Positions 1 through 11,888 are shown, numbered from the stretch's first letter. The stretch is DNA of 64,000 nucleotides from Chrysophaeum taylorii (GCA_029834535.1 JAQMWT010000001.1:25789-89788); one strand, 5' to 3'. Program-made: numbers and translations. The notes: generated by a model from the letters alone, not told the origin.

Positions 1-2
1 GG

Positions 3-656
3 GCAGACGAGAGCGACGACGACGCGAGTGCGCTCCGATGGGCGAGCGCAGTCGAGGCGAGTGGAGGCCTCGAGCCGCCGACACCCGCGAGTCGTGAGCA
101 AGGCGTCTGCCAGATTGAGCTCCGAAGGGTTCGGCTGGCGGCCAAGGGCCGCGAGCTCTATCTCCTCGTAGGCTGTCGGAACGACGGCTGCGCGGAGAAG
201 GTCATGCGGTGTCAGATGCGTTTCCATCTCGAGTACACGTGCGAGTATCGACACGTGCCCTGCCCGGCCTGCGGGGCGAGCGTACCTGCCTGCAAGCTCG
301 CGGCGCACCAGCGCGACGCGGCTTGCCCCGCGCGCGTCCAGAGGCTCGAGCTCGCAGACCAGCACGAGACAGGGGCCGAGCTCGTCGAGTGCGAGCAGGG
401 GTGCGACTCCTTGGTGCGCCGCGCCGACATGAGTCGGCACTGCAAGCGGCACTGCCGGATGCGCCTCGTCGAGTGCCCCCAGAAATGTGGGGTTTCGGTA
501 GCTCACGGCCGCCTCTCGCTCCACATGCGCTACTTCTGCGGCCATCCGATATTCGTCGCCGCACGCATGATGGCCAAGCAGTTCCGGGAAGACAAGGCCT
601 ATCGGCGCGCCTGGGCCGAGCTCGCATCTTGCGCGGAGACCACCCCAGAAGAATAA
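3..656 (+). CDS. TRAF-type zinc finger protein, 5' truncated by window edge
   Basis: The frame is open from base 3 to the TAA at 654-656, so the gene probably starts outside the window; the first internal ATG is at 204. The protein carries repeated Cys/His clusters typical of TRAF-type zinc fingers: CPACGASVPACKLAAH, then CEQGCDSLVRRADMSRHCKRHC, then CPQKCGVSVAHGRLSLHMRYFC, plus an upstream CRNDGC in the part before the ATG. Such fingers mediate protein-protein interactions, often in ubiquitin-ligase scaffolds, but no RING or MATH domain is visible here. The C-terminus is a short charged helix. Family assignment is firm; the biological partner is unknown. Confidence 0.75.
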   Translation, partial: ADESDDDASALRWASAVEASGGLEPPTPASREQGVCQIELRRVRLAAKGRELYLLVGCRNDGCAEKVMRCQMRFHLEYTCEYRHVPCPACGASVPACKLAAHQRDAACPARVQRLELADQHETGAELVECEQGCDSLVRRADMSRHCKRHCRMRLVECPQKCGVSVAHGRLSLHMRYFCGHPIFVAARMMAKQFREDKAYRRAWAELASCAETTPEE

Positions 657-680
657 CAATCAGATATTATTATCCCCCTA

Positions 681-708
681 TCGTCGTCGTCGTCGTCGTC
701 GTCGTCGT
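681..708 (+). repeat. (TCG)n microsatellite
   Basis: About nine perfect TCG units lie just downstream of the TRAF-finger stop codon, in the 153-bp gap before the WLM gene. No coding role is seen. Confidence 0.9.
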
Positions 709-809
709 GCTCGGAACGTTCTCTGCAGAATGAGGAATAAGACTAACCCCAAAATAGAAAGGAAATACTTCTTTGCGAAAAAGCGTGGTTTTGTATCAGA
801 GGAAAAAAG

Positions 810-2246
810 ATGGATACGACGACGACGTCGAAGATTGTGGTGGACGAGTCTCGAGAGATTCAGGTACGATGGCGTTCGGAGACTATGCGGTTCCGCGTGC
901 GAACGATCTCGGAGCTCCGAGAGGCCGTCGCGGCGCGGACTGGCGTCGAGCAGATCCGACTCATCGCCGGGGGTCGCGTGGTCAAGTCGCTGTTTGAGAT
1001 CGAGGAGAAGGTGTTGGCGGTGGGGACCTCGCTAGCCGAGGCGTCGCGGGCGGCGACGGCCGTCGAGGATGCCGCAGCCGAGCGGCGGCGGCTCCGCGAG
1101 CGCGAGGTCGTCGACGACCTTTCGGAGGCGGGCGACGAGGCGCGGGACGAATCGGACGACGAAGGTTGCGTTTTCGGGCGCGAGCTGTACGACGAGGGGG
1201 CCGCGGGGCGTACCGGATTCGGGCGAATCGAGGTGCTCCCGGACCTTCCGGGCAGCGAGACGGCGTCGAAGCTCCTCGAGCGCCTCGGGCGCGACGTCGG
1301 AGTGCGCGCCGTCATGCGCGAGCGGGGCTGGTTCGTGCCGGTGTTGTGCGAGATGTATCCCGACGGCAAGGTCGGCGTGGACCCTGTTTGCGTGCTGGGG
1401 CTCAACGAGAGCCACGGCCAGCGAATCAAGCTCCGACTGAGGACGGACGACCTGCGCGGCTTCCGGAAGCTTTTGGGCCTCAAGAAAGTTCTATACCACG
1501 AGCTCGCGCACAACGAGCGCTCGGAGCACGACGCTATATTCTACGGGATCGTCAGCGACATCGACCGCGACGCCACCAAGGCGGCGGGGGCAGCGGCGAC
1601 CGCGCGCCGATTGGGTGGTGCGGCTCTGCTGCGGCCGCCGACGAACCGCGCCGCGGCGGGGGGGCGCCTCGGGGGGGTCGCCTCGCTCGACCGAGCCCGC
1701 GCCGCGCAGGTCGGCGGCTTTGCCCTCGCGTGTACTTGTCCAGATCACCAAATCGACAAATTGCCCGAAGAGTACGGCGTCGAAGAGTCCAAGGGCGTCG
1801 AACCCCCCGAGCCCGAAGAACAGCCTATGGACCTCGACGCTGAAGAGGAGGTGGAGGACGAGGAGGAGGAGGACCTCGGCGCGCGCGACGATCCCCCCGT
1901 CGACCCGAACTCGCGAGAGGGAAAATTGCTCGAAGCGCTCCGAGAACTCGGGCAAGTCGAGCCGAACGCGCGCCGCGACGCCGCAGACACGCTCAACACC
2001 ATCCTCGCCAATGCCCCCGACGCCAAGTACAGACGTATTCGTCTCGCCAACAAGCGCTTCTTGAGGACAGCAGGCAAATTTGCTCCGGCCCTCCGCTTTC
2101 TCGAGGCCGTTGGCTTTCAGCGCGAGCGCGACGGCCAAGAGGACGTCCTCATCTTTCGGCGCCACGACCCAGCCCTCCTCTGGCTTGGCCGCTCGGCTCT
2201 CAACGACTGGTACCTCGCCCCGCGCGAAGTCGCCGCCCAGAACTAG
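810..2246 (+). CDS. UBL-WLM-PUB domain protein (Wss1-type metalloprotease-like)
   Basis: A single uninterrupted frame of 478 aa from an ATG. Residues about 15-75 look like a ubiquitin-like domain. Residues about 135-255 form a WLM domain with the zinc-metalloprotease signature HELAHN (H230, E231, H234) followed by EHD (H240), the third metal ligand position. After an acidic linker (poly-Glu/Asp around residues 345-360), residues about 370-475 match a PUB domain, which in other proteins binds the p97/CDC48 C-terminus. This UBL-WLM-PUB order is known from plants and other eukaryotes. By analogy with Wss1/SPRTN the protein may process ubiquitin/SUMO-marked or DNA-crosslinked proteins together with CDC48; activity is inferred from the intact HExxH. 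Confidence 0.88.
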   Translation: MDTTTTSKIVVDESREIQVRWRSETMRFRVRTISELREAVAARTGVEQIRLIAGGRVVKSLFEIEEKVLAVGTSLAEASRAATAVEDAAAERRRLREREVVDDLSEAGDEARDESDDEGCVFGRELYDEGAAGRTGFGRIEVLPDLPGSETASKLLERLGRDVGVRAVMRERGWFVPVLCEMYPDGKVGVDPVCVLGLNESHGQRIKLRLRTDDLRGFRKLLGLKKVLYHELAHNERSEHDAIFYGIVSDIDRDATKAAGAAATARRLGGAALLRPPTNRAAAGGRLGGVASLDRARAAQVGGFALACTCPDHQIDKLPEEYGVEESKGVEPPEPEEQPMDLDAEEEVEDEEEEDLGARDDPPVDPNSREGKLLEALRELGQVEPNARRDAADTLNTILANAPDAKYRRIRLANKRFLRTAGKFAPALRFLEAVGFQRERDGQEDVLIFRRHDPALLWLGRSALNDWYLAPREVAAQN

Positions 2247-3033
2247 TGTTATCCCGTTTCTATGCTAGCATGCTAGTGTGTAGACTTCTTTTTCTGGCGT
2301 GTGATTTTCCCTCCGATTCTCGATCATTCGGCGACCTATTTTTCTCGCGGAGGCGGTCCCCATCTCACTGCAAACGAAGCCCGCCCTTGCATTCTATAGA
2401 GCACGCGCGCGGTTCTACAACTTAGATGCACGCGCGCGTGGAACATGCTTCTTACTTGGTCGGTGCACAGACTTCCCCATTCATTCATTCATGCATTCAT
2501 TCATTCATTACTAGGAGTGGTCATCGCGAGCATAAATAACATTGTAAGATGCTGTGTGCGTTGTTTCGGTCGCATCGCGTTCGTTCTCCGCGTCGCATGG
2601 CGACAAGCCTGATAATCATTCTCCGCCGACTCACCTTTTTTCGTCGCCCCTCGTCTACACACCCGGTGATTCTAATCTCGGCGCCGAGGTGGCGCTGGGA
2701 TTAGCCAACACGCCCCATGCACCGCGCAGGCCCACAGTTGCAGTTAGTGTTGTTTCGTTGTCAAAAAAAGCGTTGAGGTACATAATAAATTCAAGTGAAA
2801 TGAAATTATTTTAAAAGATATTCTGGGACACCAATAATCAAATGCCAACACTACTACTACCTACTACTACTACTACTAAGTATACGCTTTGATGTTGCGG
2901 AGTTGAGCAAACACCAAAGCAAAGGGAACTTGCTAGCGCAGAGGCATTGATGTTGCCGAGATGTTTAAAACATTCCTCTCTGAGAGTTCCCACATAACGA
3001 TTATTTGAAGTACCCTCGAACGAAGAAGAGAAG
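2247..3033. other. Intergenic spacer with microsatellites
   Basis: No supported gene. It contains a TTCA/ATTC tetranucleotide tract at about 2480-2509 and an ACT trinucleotide tract at about 2851-2878. The short open frames here have no recognisable content. The promoter of the downstream Patched-like gene must lie in this stretch, but no motif can be named. Confidence 0.6.
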
Positions 3034-6000
3034 ATGGCGGCGAAGAAGATGCTGCTCCGCGCGTCCAAGTTCCTAGAGGAGGCGATCGCGCTCGGATGCG
3101 GGCGGCTGGCGACGTGTGTGTCGCGATGGCCTTCTCGAACAATCTGGGTGTCGTTGCTTTGTTGCCTGAGTGCGTCCGTTTCTCCAGCAAGATATCCTTT
3201 ATTCATCGTTTGTCACAGTCTGCGCCATCGGGTGGATCGAACTCGACGAAGAGACGCGAGTGGAACGGCTTTATACGCCGCAGCACACGAAAACGTTCAA
3301 TGATCGAGATTGGGTCGAGGAACGATTCGGTGACGACCCAGACGCGGCGTTGTACTACCTCAATCGGCGAGGCTCGGAAACGAGCGTCCTCTCCAAGGAA
3401 GCGCTTCTCGAAGTGTTTGATTTGTACGATCTTGTTATGACGATAAGTGCTGAGAGCCAAGAGAGAGGGTTCGACGAGCGGTCGTGCGAGAAAGTGTATT
3501 GGCGGCGCGAGGGCGTCGAGCTCGCGTCGCCGACCACCACGTGCCAGAAGGAATCGATCCTCGCGTTTTGGGACTACAACCGCACGAAGCTCGTCGAAGA
3601 TCCCGACGTGCTCACTACGATCAACCGGGAAGATAAAGTGGACTGCTGCTCGCGGTCGTACGAATACGTGTCTCTCGATTCGGTCGTGGGAAAGTTTCGC
3701 TACGAAGACCCGACCGATCCTTCCAAGGTGACGGGAGCCGGCGCGCTGTCGAATACGTTTTTCCTCGAAACACATTTGAATCGAAAGAGCCGCCTCGACC
3801 CCCACACGTACCGACTCATGCGCAAGTTCTCTGATAAACTGCTAGACCGGAGGAGCTTGACGTACTTCGAAAGGCCAATGCCCGCGACGGCGTATGACTT
3901 CGACCAATCTTACAACGACGCCTGGGATAACGACCAAGTCTTCGTCACCTACGCGATTATCATCATTATCGTCTACGCATTCGTTGCCACGTACTCTCCA
4001 CGTAGTCGCGAAAGGTCTCGAGGCTTGCTCGGATTGGGAGCCGTTTTGACCGTGATCCTCAGCACCGTCGAGAGTCAGAGTCTATGCGTGTTCTTGAATT
4101 GTATGAGCGTGCTCGTGCGCGAAACTCTTCTTCCTCGTGAGCCATGGTGTTTCCTTTATGATTAGGCCGCGGCTTTTGGTATCGCAATCGGCCTCAACGT
4201 CCCCTTCAGCCCGTCGACCACCGTCGCCTTCAGAGTCCGACTTTTTTTTGCGACTATTTTATTTTTTATCCCGTAACCATTCTTGTGCCCCGCGTGTTCA
4301 CGACGCAAAATAAAAAAATAAATAAATAAATAAATCTCGACTCCAGGTCGCCATCTTCCTCGTCCTCGGCATCGGTCTCGACGACTCATTCGTCATTATG
4401 GGGGCCGTCGAAGACCGGTTGGACGATGATCCAAGCATCTCGCCGCTCGACAGTGATGCCAGACAAGTGATCGCCTCGAGTGCCACAGTCGAGGACGTCA
4501 CGGCCAAGCGCATCGTCCACACTCTTGCCTCCGCCGGCCCTTCGATTACGGTAACCAGTCTTACCGACGCGGCTGCCTTCATCGCCGGCTCGTTCGTCGA
4601 TATACCAGACATCGCCGCGTTCAACAGATTCTGCGCCGTCAGTGTTTTGGTAGACTACGCAATGCAACTCACGTACGTAGACCTGTTGTGATGATGAGGA
4701 GGAGCCCGTTCCACTCATACCATGATCTCCTGCAGTTTCTTTGTTGCGCTGTTCACGCTCGACCAGCGCCGGCGCCTCCGAGAAAAAGTCGAGGAGATCA
4801 AACGCCGAGAAGCAGGTGCGCCGGATCCGTCGTGTTGCTCCTGCCTCGTCTCTTGCTGCTGTGCGACGCGCTGGGCCAAAAACAGGATAAAAAGAAACGC
4901 CGGGGACCGCGCCGAGGACCACGTCGAAGACATCAAAGCGAACGAGGCCGAGGCTAGGGACGTCGTAACCGACTATTCAAATAAGAAGTCATCTGTCGAC
5001 CAGGCCGCGTCCGACAACCCAGAGATTTACTTTTGGGGGACGACATACGCCAACACGCTTCTGTCGCCCGTCGGAAGGATATTCGTCCTCTCGAGCTTCA
5101 TCGCCCTTCTGGTCCTCGCGATCGTCGGTACGCTCCAAATCGAGATGGATATTGAAGACTACTGGGGTGTCGTCACGAATCCGGCTCTCAGGGCGTTCAA
5201 TTTTGAGAAAAAGCACTTTGGCTCGACTACACAGACAGTAGGAGTGTACACGAAACGCACCAACTACTACGAAAACCGTGAGGCTTTCTACGGCATGCTC
5301 GACGACTACGCCGGGCTAAACTTCGTTGTTCGTTCATCTCTCGACAGCAACTGGTACTCAGCCTACGATGCGTGGCTCAACGAAACGAATCAAACCAACT
5401 CGAATTATGACGAGTGGCTCGAAAAGCTCGAGACATTCCTTTCGACGGACGAAGGCGTCGATTACTCGCAGAAGGTCGTCTTCGACGACTCGCTGGGTGT
5501 CGTCGCCACCCACGTTGACAGCTCCTGGGAAACAGAGGGCATTTTTGGTGGTGATGGCATGCGGCGCATGCGCAAGGCCCGCAAAAAAGTCCGCGGTACA
5601 CCCTTGGGGACGGTCATCGTATACCAACAATATTTTGTCTGGAATGAATCCTTCAACACCATCCTGCGAACCACCGTACGGGCCATTGCCGGCGCGTCCG
5701 TGACAATCCTCGTCATCTTGATCCTCATCCTCGGAAACATCGTTGCGGCCTTCATGGTCGCGTGCGCCGTCGCGTTTGTATGCATTAGCACACTCGGAGC
5801 ATTGTATTGGTTCAATGATGAGCTGAATTACATCACGTCCTTCTTCATCATCATCGCCGTGGGTTTGGTGAGTTTCCTCCGAGTCTCCCGTGAGCTTTCA
5901 GCACCTCTTTCGCAGTCTGCCGACGCACCCGCCCACGTCATGCATGCCTACTTGGATTCCCGTGCTTCCACAAGGCGCGAGCGAGCGCGCGTCGCACTCG

Positions 6001-6230
6001 AGAAGCTCGGTCCGAGCGTCTTCAAGGGAGGCATCTCAACAATCACGGGAGTCGTCATCACAGGAGGGTGCATTACATACATTTTTCTGAGTTTCTTTCG
6101 CTATCTGATGACGATCCTCGTCCTTGCGCTTTTTAATGGCCTTGCCGTGATGCCTGTCGTCTGCTCGCTTATTGGCCCCATGCCCACACACAACCTCTTT
6201 GGCAACTACCAGAGCGGGCACGACACGTGA
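3034..6230 (+). CDS. Patched/NPC1-family RND transporter-like protein with sterol-sensing domain, six exons
   Basis: Exons inferred from frame, GT-AG borders and protein continuity: 3034-3169, 3219-4066, 4166-4234, 4347-4672, 4736-5867, 5916-6230 (941 aa). The first exon ends in a transmembrane segment continued across the intron (LLCC-L-I-CAIGW). A large extracytoplasmic loop follows, then a TM bundle (VFVTYAIIIIIVYAF, LGLGAVLTVIL, FGIAIGLNV, VAIFLVLGIGLDDSFVI) forming the sterol-sensing domain with the conserved GxxxDD. The second half repeats the plan: loop 2, then TM segments including VGL-SADAPAHVMHAYL, where a 48-nt intron (5868-5915) interrupts the conserved motif and removes no frame. 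The second intron's donor (GTCGAG, 4067) is weak and the least certain. This family transports or senses lipids; the substrate is unknown. Intron 4235-4346 contains an (AAAT)n tract. Confidence 0.87.
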
Positions 6231-9165
6231 TCTTCGGGGCGATCATCTCCGTGTGCTCGACTTGTTGACCAACGCGCCTGAGGGCTCCATTCTCAAACCC
6301 CAGGCCACCCGCACGCAGCAGGTCGGCGAGCTCCGTCGCACCTATAGCCCAAAGATGGAGAATTGCGTTTGCGGGTCGCCCCTGTGCTCACATTTCCTTG
6401 CCATCCTCCTGGCTCGGTGGCGACCGAGCAGCCTCCATGTCCTGACTCCGACCGAGCCGCCTGCGTGTCCTACCGTCGCCAATCCATCCCGCCGCATTGT
6501 TGCTCACATCATCTGCCTGCCCCGTTTGTGTACGTCGCATGCCCCTCGCGCCTCTGCCGACCTCCCTGTTTGTCAACAACTGAAGGCTCATTACGTAATT
6601 TACACAGACCCAAGTGTTGTGGGGAGGTAAGCTCGCAGTCGTTCATTCTTGCCGCTAGAAGAAGATGCGGGCCCCACGCGAAAAAAAGCGCGTGCCGTCG
6701 CTACCTAGATACCCTCCTGGTGCCCGCCTCTGATGCCCTCTCCACCCTACGGCACTCCCCTCCCTATCCGCCAACATTTGCAGTCGGCTACTGGAAACCC
6801 TTCATCATCGCTGACTTGTGATATTGGCACGCCATATGCTGTCCTAGTTTGCGCCCGATTGCCAGCGTCCTGTTGCAGGTAAAAGTCAACGAAGAAGTCG
6901 GGCAATCCAAAGCGATGTTAAACTCGAGTAATAATCCAAAGCGACGTATGGCAGACTTCTCTTGCCCAACCAAACAGGAACACAATCGTAGGCATTTCAA
7001 GAAACTGGGCAACGGCAAGCAAGAACATGAGGTCCGCATAAGCCAATTTGGTAGGGCCACAGCGACAGCAAGGGAGGTCTCAGTATCACACCCAGCCTAG
7101 GAGACGTGTTGCCCGGCATTGAAGAAGCGCACGGTTTTATGAACGCGAATACGGCCAGCCTCATAGCAATCTTGGCTCTTTCAACTGAGAACTCCCGTTC
7201 CGCATTGTGTTCCCATGCGGGGTTCTCGCTCCCAATCCTCCTGATCGCGCTGTAGCTGCCAATGCGCTCGGTGCGTATCAAACCGGGCACGTGCTGCGCC
7301 CGATCTTGATAGGCAACAGCATCCGCCTCATTGCTAGCAAGCGACGAGTTTTCGATGAGACCACGCACGTTTTCGAGGTCAATTAGAACGCCCGTTGTCC
7401 GTGACCACGCCCCACCTTCACCCGACACAAGCAGCAAGGCACGTAGTGCACGTCGACGCAGACGTAACGCAGTTGTAGCCTCTTGGACACGCAGACTGAC
7501 GCGAGACGCAAATCGCGGAAGGCAACATCCGCAGCAGCGCCGGTCGTGCAACTGAAAATATCCGAGTACAAGGCTTCGAGAACGGCAATCTCGTCGGAAC
7601 CGCTCAGAGAACACAGGTGCGCCGGGAGGTCCGCGTCCAGCCAGCGCTGAGATTAATAGTTCTTGTAAAGATCCATGGCGAAATCATTGTGTAGCATGAC
7701 AGCGAATTTCGTCGAATTCAAACATTAATTGAGGGCCTTGTTATGGGTCGGGAGAGCAACAGCGTCAACCCCAATGGCACTCTCTAGATTGAGCTTCACA
7801 ACTATTGGCCAGTGATCCGAATTGGACGGTGGTCGGTCTCCAGTGGAGTATAGCCAGCAAGAACACCCACATGAACGAGAGTGAACACAGCAATACTCCG
7901 GCGGGCCACAAATAAAGTCCATGACGATGGAGGAGTTGCGGCGGCGAACGGTAGGAGTTGGCAAGTGAACGCGGGTGTTACACAAGTAAACCTAAGGGCC
8001 AATGGTACTCGCACAGAACCAGCTAATCCAGCCGAGATGATGACGCATGGCCTCGTGCCGAGTTCAGCAACACCCAGATTCCCAGGTGAATTTCCAGTCA
8101 AGCAGAGCAGGCATATCCAGAAGTTCAAGGTTCACGGTCATCTTCTCGAGGTTGATACGAAGAATAATATCGAAGCCTGTCTTATAAGTAAGACACTCGG
8201 GGCTTGAACCACACACATCCTTCACGCACCACACACACACCCCCCTCTTAGCAGTCGACCTTTAAAGACACTCGGGGCCTAAGGAACAGATTTACCACCT
8301 GCGTCCGGTGCTGTTCCCCAGGAGCGGCACGTAGACGCCTACCATGGACTGCGAAGAAGCCCCCTCGCGCTTGAACACGACATCGCCGTGCCACGCCCGA
8401 CGTGTTTCGGAGATCCGCCGACGCGTAATACCATATCGCTCGATCGGACATCTGAAGGCACAGTAACATCGACGACTGCTCGTAATCGGGCGCGCCGGTC
8501 AGAAGAGCGTCCACGTACCCCGAAAAACGGTCGCAATGGCCTCTCTCCCTGCCACCGGGCAGGGAACGCGTCGTTCAGAAAGGAGTGTGTGGTCTGCGCG
8601 GCGTCTTGGAGGCTAATTCACCACCTCCTAACTATTAGCCGGCCCAATTCATGGGGCGTAAGCTAATCCCAGCGCCGCGTGGCGCGTGGAAACTTCGTCG
8701 AGAAATCAATCATAAAACAACCACGCGTAGAAGCTCGCCACAATTCAAAGGCAGCACTGTCGCCGCACAGTACGTGGGTAGTATAATAAGGTTGAAGACA
8801 GCGAATGAGCAAGCCAGAAGAAAGGAAGGCGGCGCCGTAATGACAGGCGCCACCGTGGCCGCACAGCGCTGGGTGTGCTGTGGTGAAAAGCGAAAATAAC
8901 ACAGCAAAAACAAAGGAAAAGGAACAAGTATCAAAGAAAAGCGATGAGAGGCACGAGCAGCGCCGAGGCAAAATGCCGTCGGCGCACCACCTGAGGAAAT
9001 GCGGTCTCGAAACCCAAGCCGCCCGCCGCAGTTCGACACAGTGGGGGCGGTCATTGCGGTAACGGAGCGCATGTGTATCGGTGGTATCTAGTTACCAAAG
9101 CAACAAACAACATAGGCGACGAGTGCAGGAAAAAAAGGGTCCTATCCCATATTATTATTATTATT
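6231..9165. other. Gene-poor region with decayed coding relics
   Basis: About 2.9 kb without a supported intact gene. Several short open frames occur on both strands (for example 6997-7614 minus) but none shows a recognisable domain. The duplicated short phrase AGACACTCGGGGC occurs at about 8186 and 8266. A possible endonuclease relic is listed separately at 7725-8130. The composition is mixed and stop-rich compared with flanking genes. Confidence 0.5.
7725..8130 (-). pseudogene. Possible LINE endonuclease (EEP-fold) relic
   Basis: On the minus strand two overlapping frames (7725-7985 and 7802-8128) contain fragments reminiscent of the C-terminal half of an endonuclease/exonuclease/phosphatase domain: an RRNSSIVMDFI stretch (compare the usual S-x-I-D-Y-I) followed about 35 residues later by SDHWPIVV (the conserved S-D-H). 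No reverse transcriptase could be recognised downstream. The reading depends on two short motifs, so this is a tentative call. Confidence 0.3.
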
Positions 9166-9890
9166 AGGGAAAAGTCAAGTTTCCAACCACCATATAAGTT
9201 TGGTCATCGTAAACCTTCAACAAGTTTGGTCACTTAAGTTTGGTCAATCCGTCTCTTGGTTGACTAAACTTGTACTCTCAGAGAGCAAACATACGGTTCG
9301 ATGACAAAACAAGGCCCGCCGTGATCAAGCTTTCAGCGGTTCTGCACGTCGCGCTGTGACTCCGGATCGTCCTTCGACTTCGAAACGAACACGGTATCGA
9401 TGCGGGCTTCGCTCAGGTCGAGCGGGAGCGTGGTGGTAACACGCCGACGTCGGTTGACCACGACGCCGAGAAAGAAAACAAGAAGTCGCGTGCCCAGGCG
9501 AAGGTAAACGACTATGAGAGATCGCCGAGTACGCTGTCGCAGCTCAGAGCGCGCAAATACGAGGCTCCACTTTACTCGATCTGACCAAGATGCCAAGTTC
9601 AGCAGGTGTGTTCTCGAGGCCGACTTGCAGCAGATGATGTTCGACACGGGCGGCAAGTTGACGGCGTGTACAACATGGTCTACAGCGCGACAGCGCTGTC
9701 GTTCAAGTGCTATATGCAAGATGCAGCGTTTATGTGCGTGCTGCTCGTTGTGATGTGCAAGTAGAAAATACCGTCGCGTGTGCTAAAAGGCACACCTGCT
9801 CCGAACCTTCTTGCCGACAAAGATCCAGCTATCGCGCGAAGCACTTCTGCGAGGCCGTGTCGGTCCTCATCAAGGGCTTTATGGAGGGCA

Positions 9891-9903
9891 AGTCAGGCGG
9901 CTC
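9891..9903 (+). repeat. 13-bp target-site duplication, left copy
   Basis: AGTCAGGCGGCTC here is repeated exactly at 10189-10201, bracketing the 285-bp SINE-like insertion. Confidence 0.8.
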
Positions 9904-10188
9904 GCTGGCCGGTTAGCACCCGGAAAGTCCGTGTTGGGATGGGGTTCGCTCGGTTGGGCAGAGCGCGACGGACAGGTCGATTGTTCGTGGACCAACACGT
10001 CCGCGGCCTGCGACGCTTTTGCACGACCTCGCACAAGACGGCGCAGTGGCGGTCCACCATCAACAAGTCCGTCCTCGTCCCTCGCCTCTGCCCCAACTGC
10101 GTGATTTTCCTCCGTGATTCCGTACCGGCTCCTGCCGGTCCGGCCTGGCTCCCATGCTCGGGAGAGGTCTGAAGTTAGTTAGTTAGTC
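9904..10188 (+). mobile_element. SINE-like or LINE-tail retroposon, 285 bp
   Basis: The insertion is bounded by an exact 13-bp direct repeat (AGTCAGGCGGCTC) and ends in a (TTAG)n-type tail. Its last ~110 bp, from about 10078, are closely similar to the 3' part of the separate insertion at 33107-33227, sharing a short palindrome (CCGGCTCCxGCCGG), the phrase GGGAGAGGTC and the GTTAGTTAG tail. Variable-length copies sharing a 3' end and flanked by 13-bp duplications are the hallmark of target-primed retroposition. Whether it is an autonomous SINE or a 5'-truncated LINE cannot be told; no clear pol III A/B boxes were identified. Confidence 0.7.
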
Positions 10189-10201
10189 AGTCAGGCGGCT
10201 C
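10189..10201 (+). repeat. 13-bp target-site duplication, right copy
   Basis: Exact repeat of 9891-9903. Confidence 0.8.
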
Positions 10202-11888
10202 TTCTCGGCATATGCGTTTGATAGACATCTGCAACAATGTCATCCGCTAAAGGCACGAGATGACGAACCGGGATCGTTCGCTGTAGTCTGTCATAAACAT
10301 CGAACTAATAAGGCGCATCCGAATAATCTTGGGCGACGAAACAGCGTGGTATCAGCGTTGTCTTGCGCAGGCCTTGTTTGTATATGTTGTTCTGCGAGTG
10401 TTCGCATGTTGATGCGTGTGTATGGTCAAACTTGGAGGCATTCAATTTGGTGTGATCAAATTTCGAACAATCACATCAAACTTGTCATATTTTAGACTCG
10501 TACTGGATGACAGGGTTAGAATTACAGGGGTGGTGTCGGCGATCTTCCGGAACGAGGCTGTCGACGTCTTGACATCCCTTCGCGCCGCAGCTTGTATTTG
10601 CCGACTTTCTCGTACAGTGCTCGACGGTGCAGCAGCAGCTCCCGGGGAGATCTTGCGGCAGGGCGGGGTTGTCGAGATGCGCGAGGAGGAGGAGGATAAG
10701 GAGGTGTTCCCTTACGGTCGTGCGAGTTGTTTATGCTGGCGTAACGGCACGTGCTCACGTTGCCGTCCCATGATCAAGCTGGACAGCTAACTCCGGGTCG
10801 GGTACGCGACGGTGAGGAACTCCTGAACGTGGTCCTGTACGGTCCCGCACAAGTGTGGGACTACAATCTTTGGGTGCTCGAGGGGCGTTGCTCGCGCAGT
10901 TTCTCGAGGTCGTCGAGTTTCGCGTTCTCAACCCCGAGTCGATTATCAAAGACGCGCTCCCTCTCGAGTTTTGGGATGCAGAATGGGGTGATCCGTCTCA
11001 CGCAGACCGTGTAAGTCTGGTGTCCTATGTCCGCTTGTTGTTGAAGAATGACGCACAACCACGGCAACACCACCGTGGTGAGTCGCGGTTTGGGTGGCTT
11101 CTACGAACGATGGAAGGTATGAGAATGGGCCCAGCTTAAGTACGCCAAGCCGTGGGAATCTGCTCTCGGGGCCGCGTGTCGCTGCCCGCTCTCCTTGCGT
11201 ATCGCCGTGCTGTCTTAGGACGGACCTCCTTCTAAGGCGGTCATGGGGGGGTGTCCATGCCGCGCGTGTAACGCCACGGTAGATTCTTCGTAGCTGCAGC
11301 ACCTAGCTCTCGTTTTTAAAGCATTTTCGCACCAAAAGCGCTCACGCGCCCCCTTAAAAAGCCTCCTTAAGTTTGATTTATAAAGCCGAAGTTTGGTCAA
11401 TACTGTGGAAGTTTGAGGAGTAGTGATCAAACTTGTTGACCAAACTTACAAGGAAATTAATCAAACTTGAAGTGTTGATTGATCAAACTTAATGCAACTT
11501 CGGAGTGACCAAACTTAACTGACCTAACTTCTATGGAAAGTGACCACACATGTGAGTTTTTCCTTAATCATACATCAAAATCGAGCAAACATGAAAGAAA
11601 TTCACCAAACTTTTTGACCAAACTTGACGGATCCCTTATTATTATACAAGAAAAGAAATGCGTGAGGACCATGGCAAAGAGGTGATGAGGGTGCTCCGGC
11701 GTAATGAGTGAGTGCGGAGCTGTCGCCGGGTTGTTAAAAACTGGGGTGTGCGGTCCCGTTTGTACTCTCTCTGACGACTGCCTCAACCAAGACACCCTGG
11801 TAGAACTTGGAGTGCAGCGCGCGTGGGAGATGTAGTTCTAGTAATTGAACGCGAGTATAATAATAACAATCGAGCCCACATACATAGT

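Larger units (their letters stand above)
9166..11636. mobile_element. Putative DNA transposon with TIRs and AAGTTTGGTCA subterminal repeats
   Basis: The left end reads AGGGAAAAGTCAAGTTT (9166-9182) and the reverse complement of the right end reads AGGGATCCGTCAAGTTT (11620-11636), matching at 14 of 17 positions. Inside each end the 11-mer AAGTTTGGTCA and variants recur: three direct copies plus one inverted within about 100 bp on the left, and at least six, mostly inverted (TGACCAAACTT), on the right between 11389 and 11620. Scattered copies also occur near 10430. Both ends abut ATT-microsatellite DNA, so a target duplication cannot be defined. The interior has decayed coding-like stretches but no recognisable transposase, and it is interrupted by a SINE-like insertion at 9904-10188. 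Subterminal repeat clusters of this kind are typical of several cut-and-paste families; the superfamily is undetermined. Confidence 0.5.
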
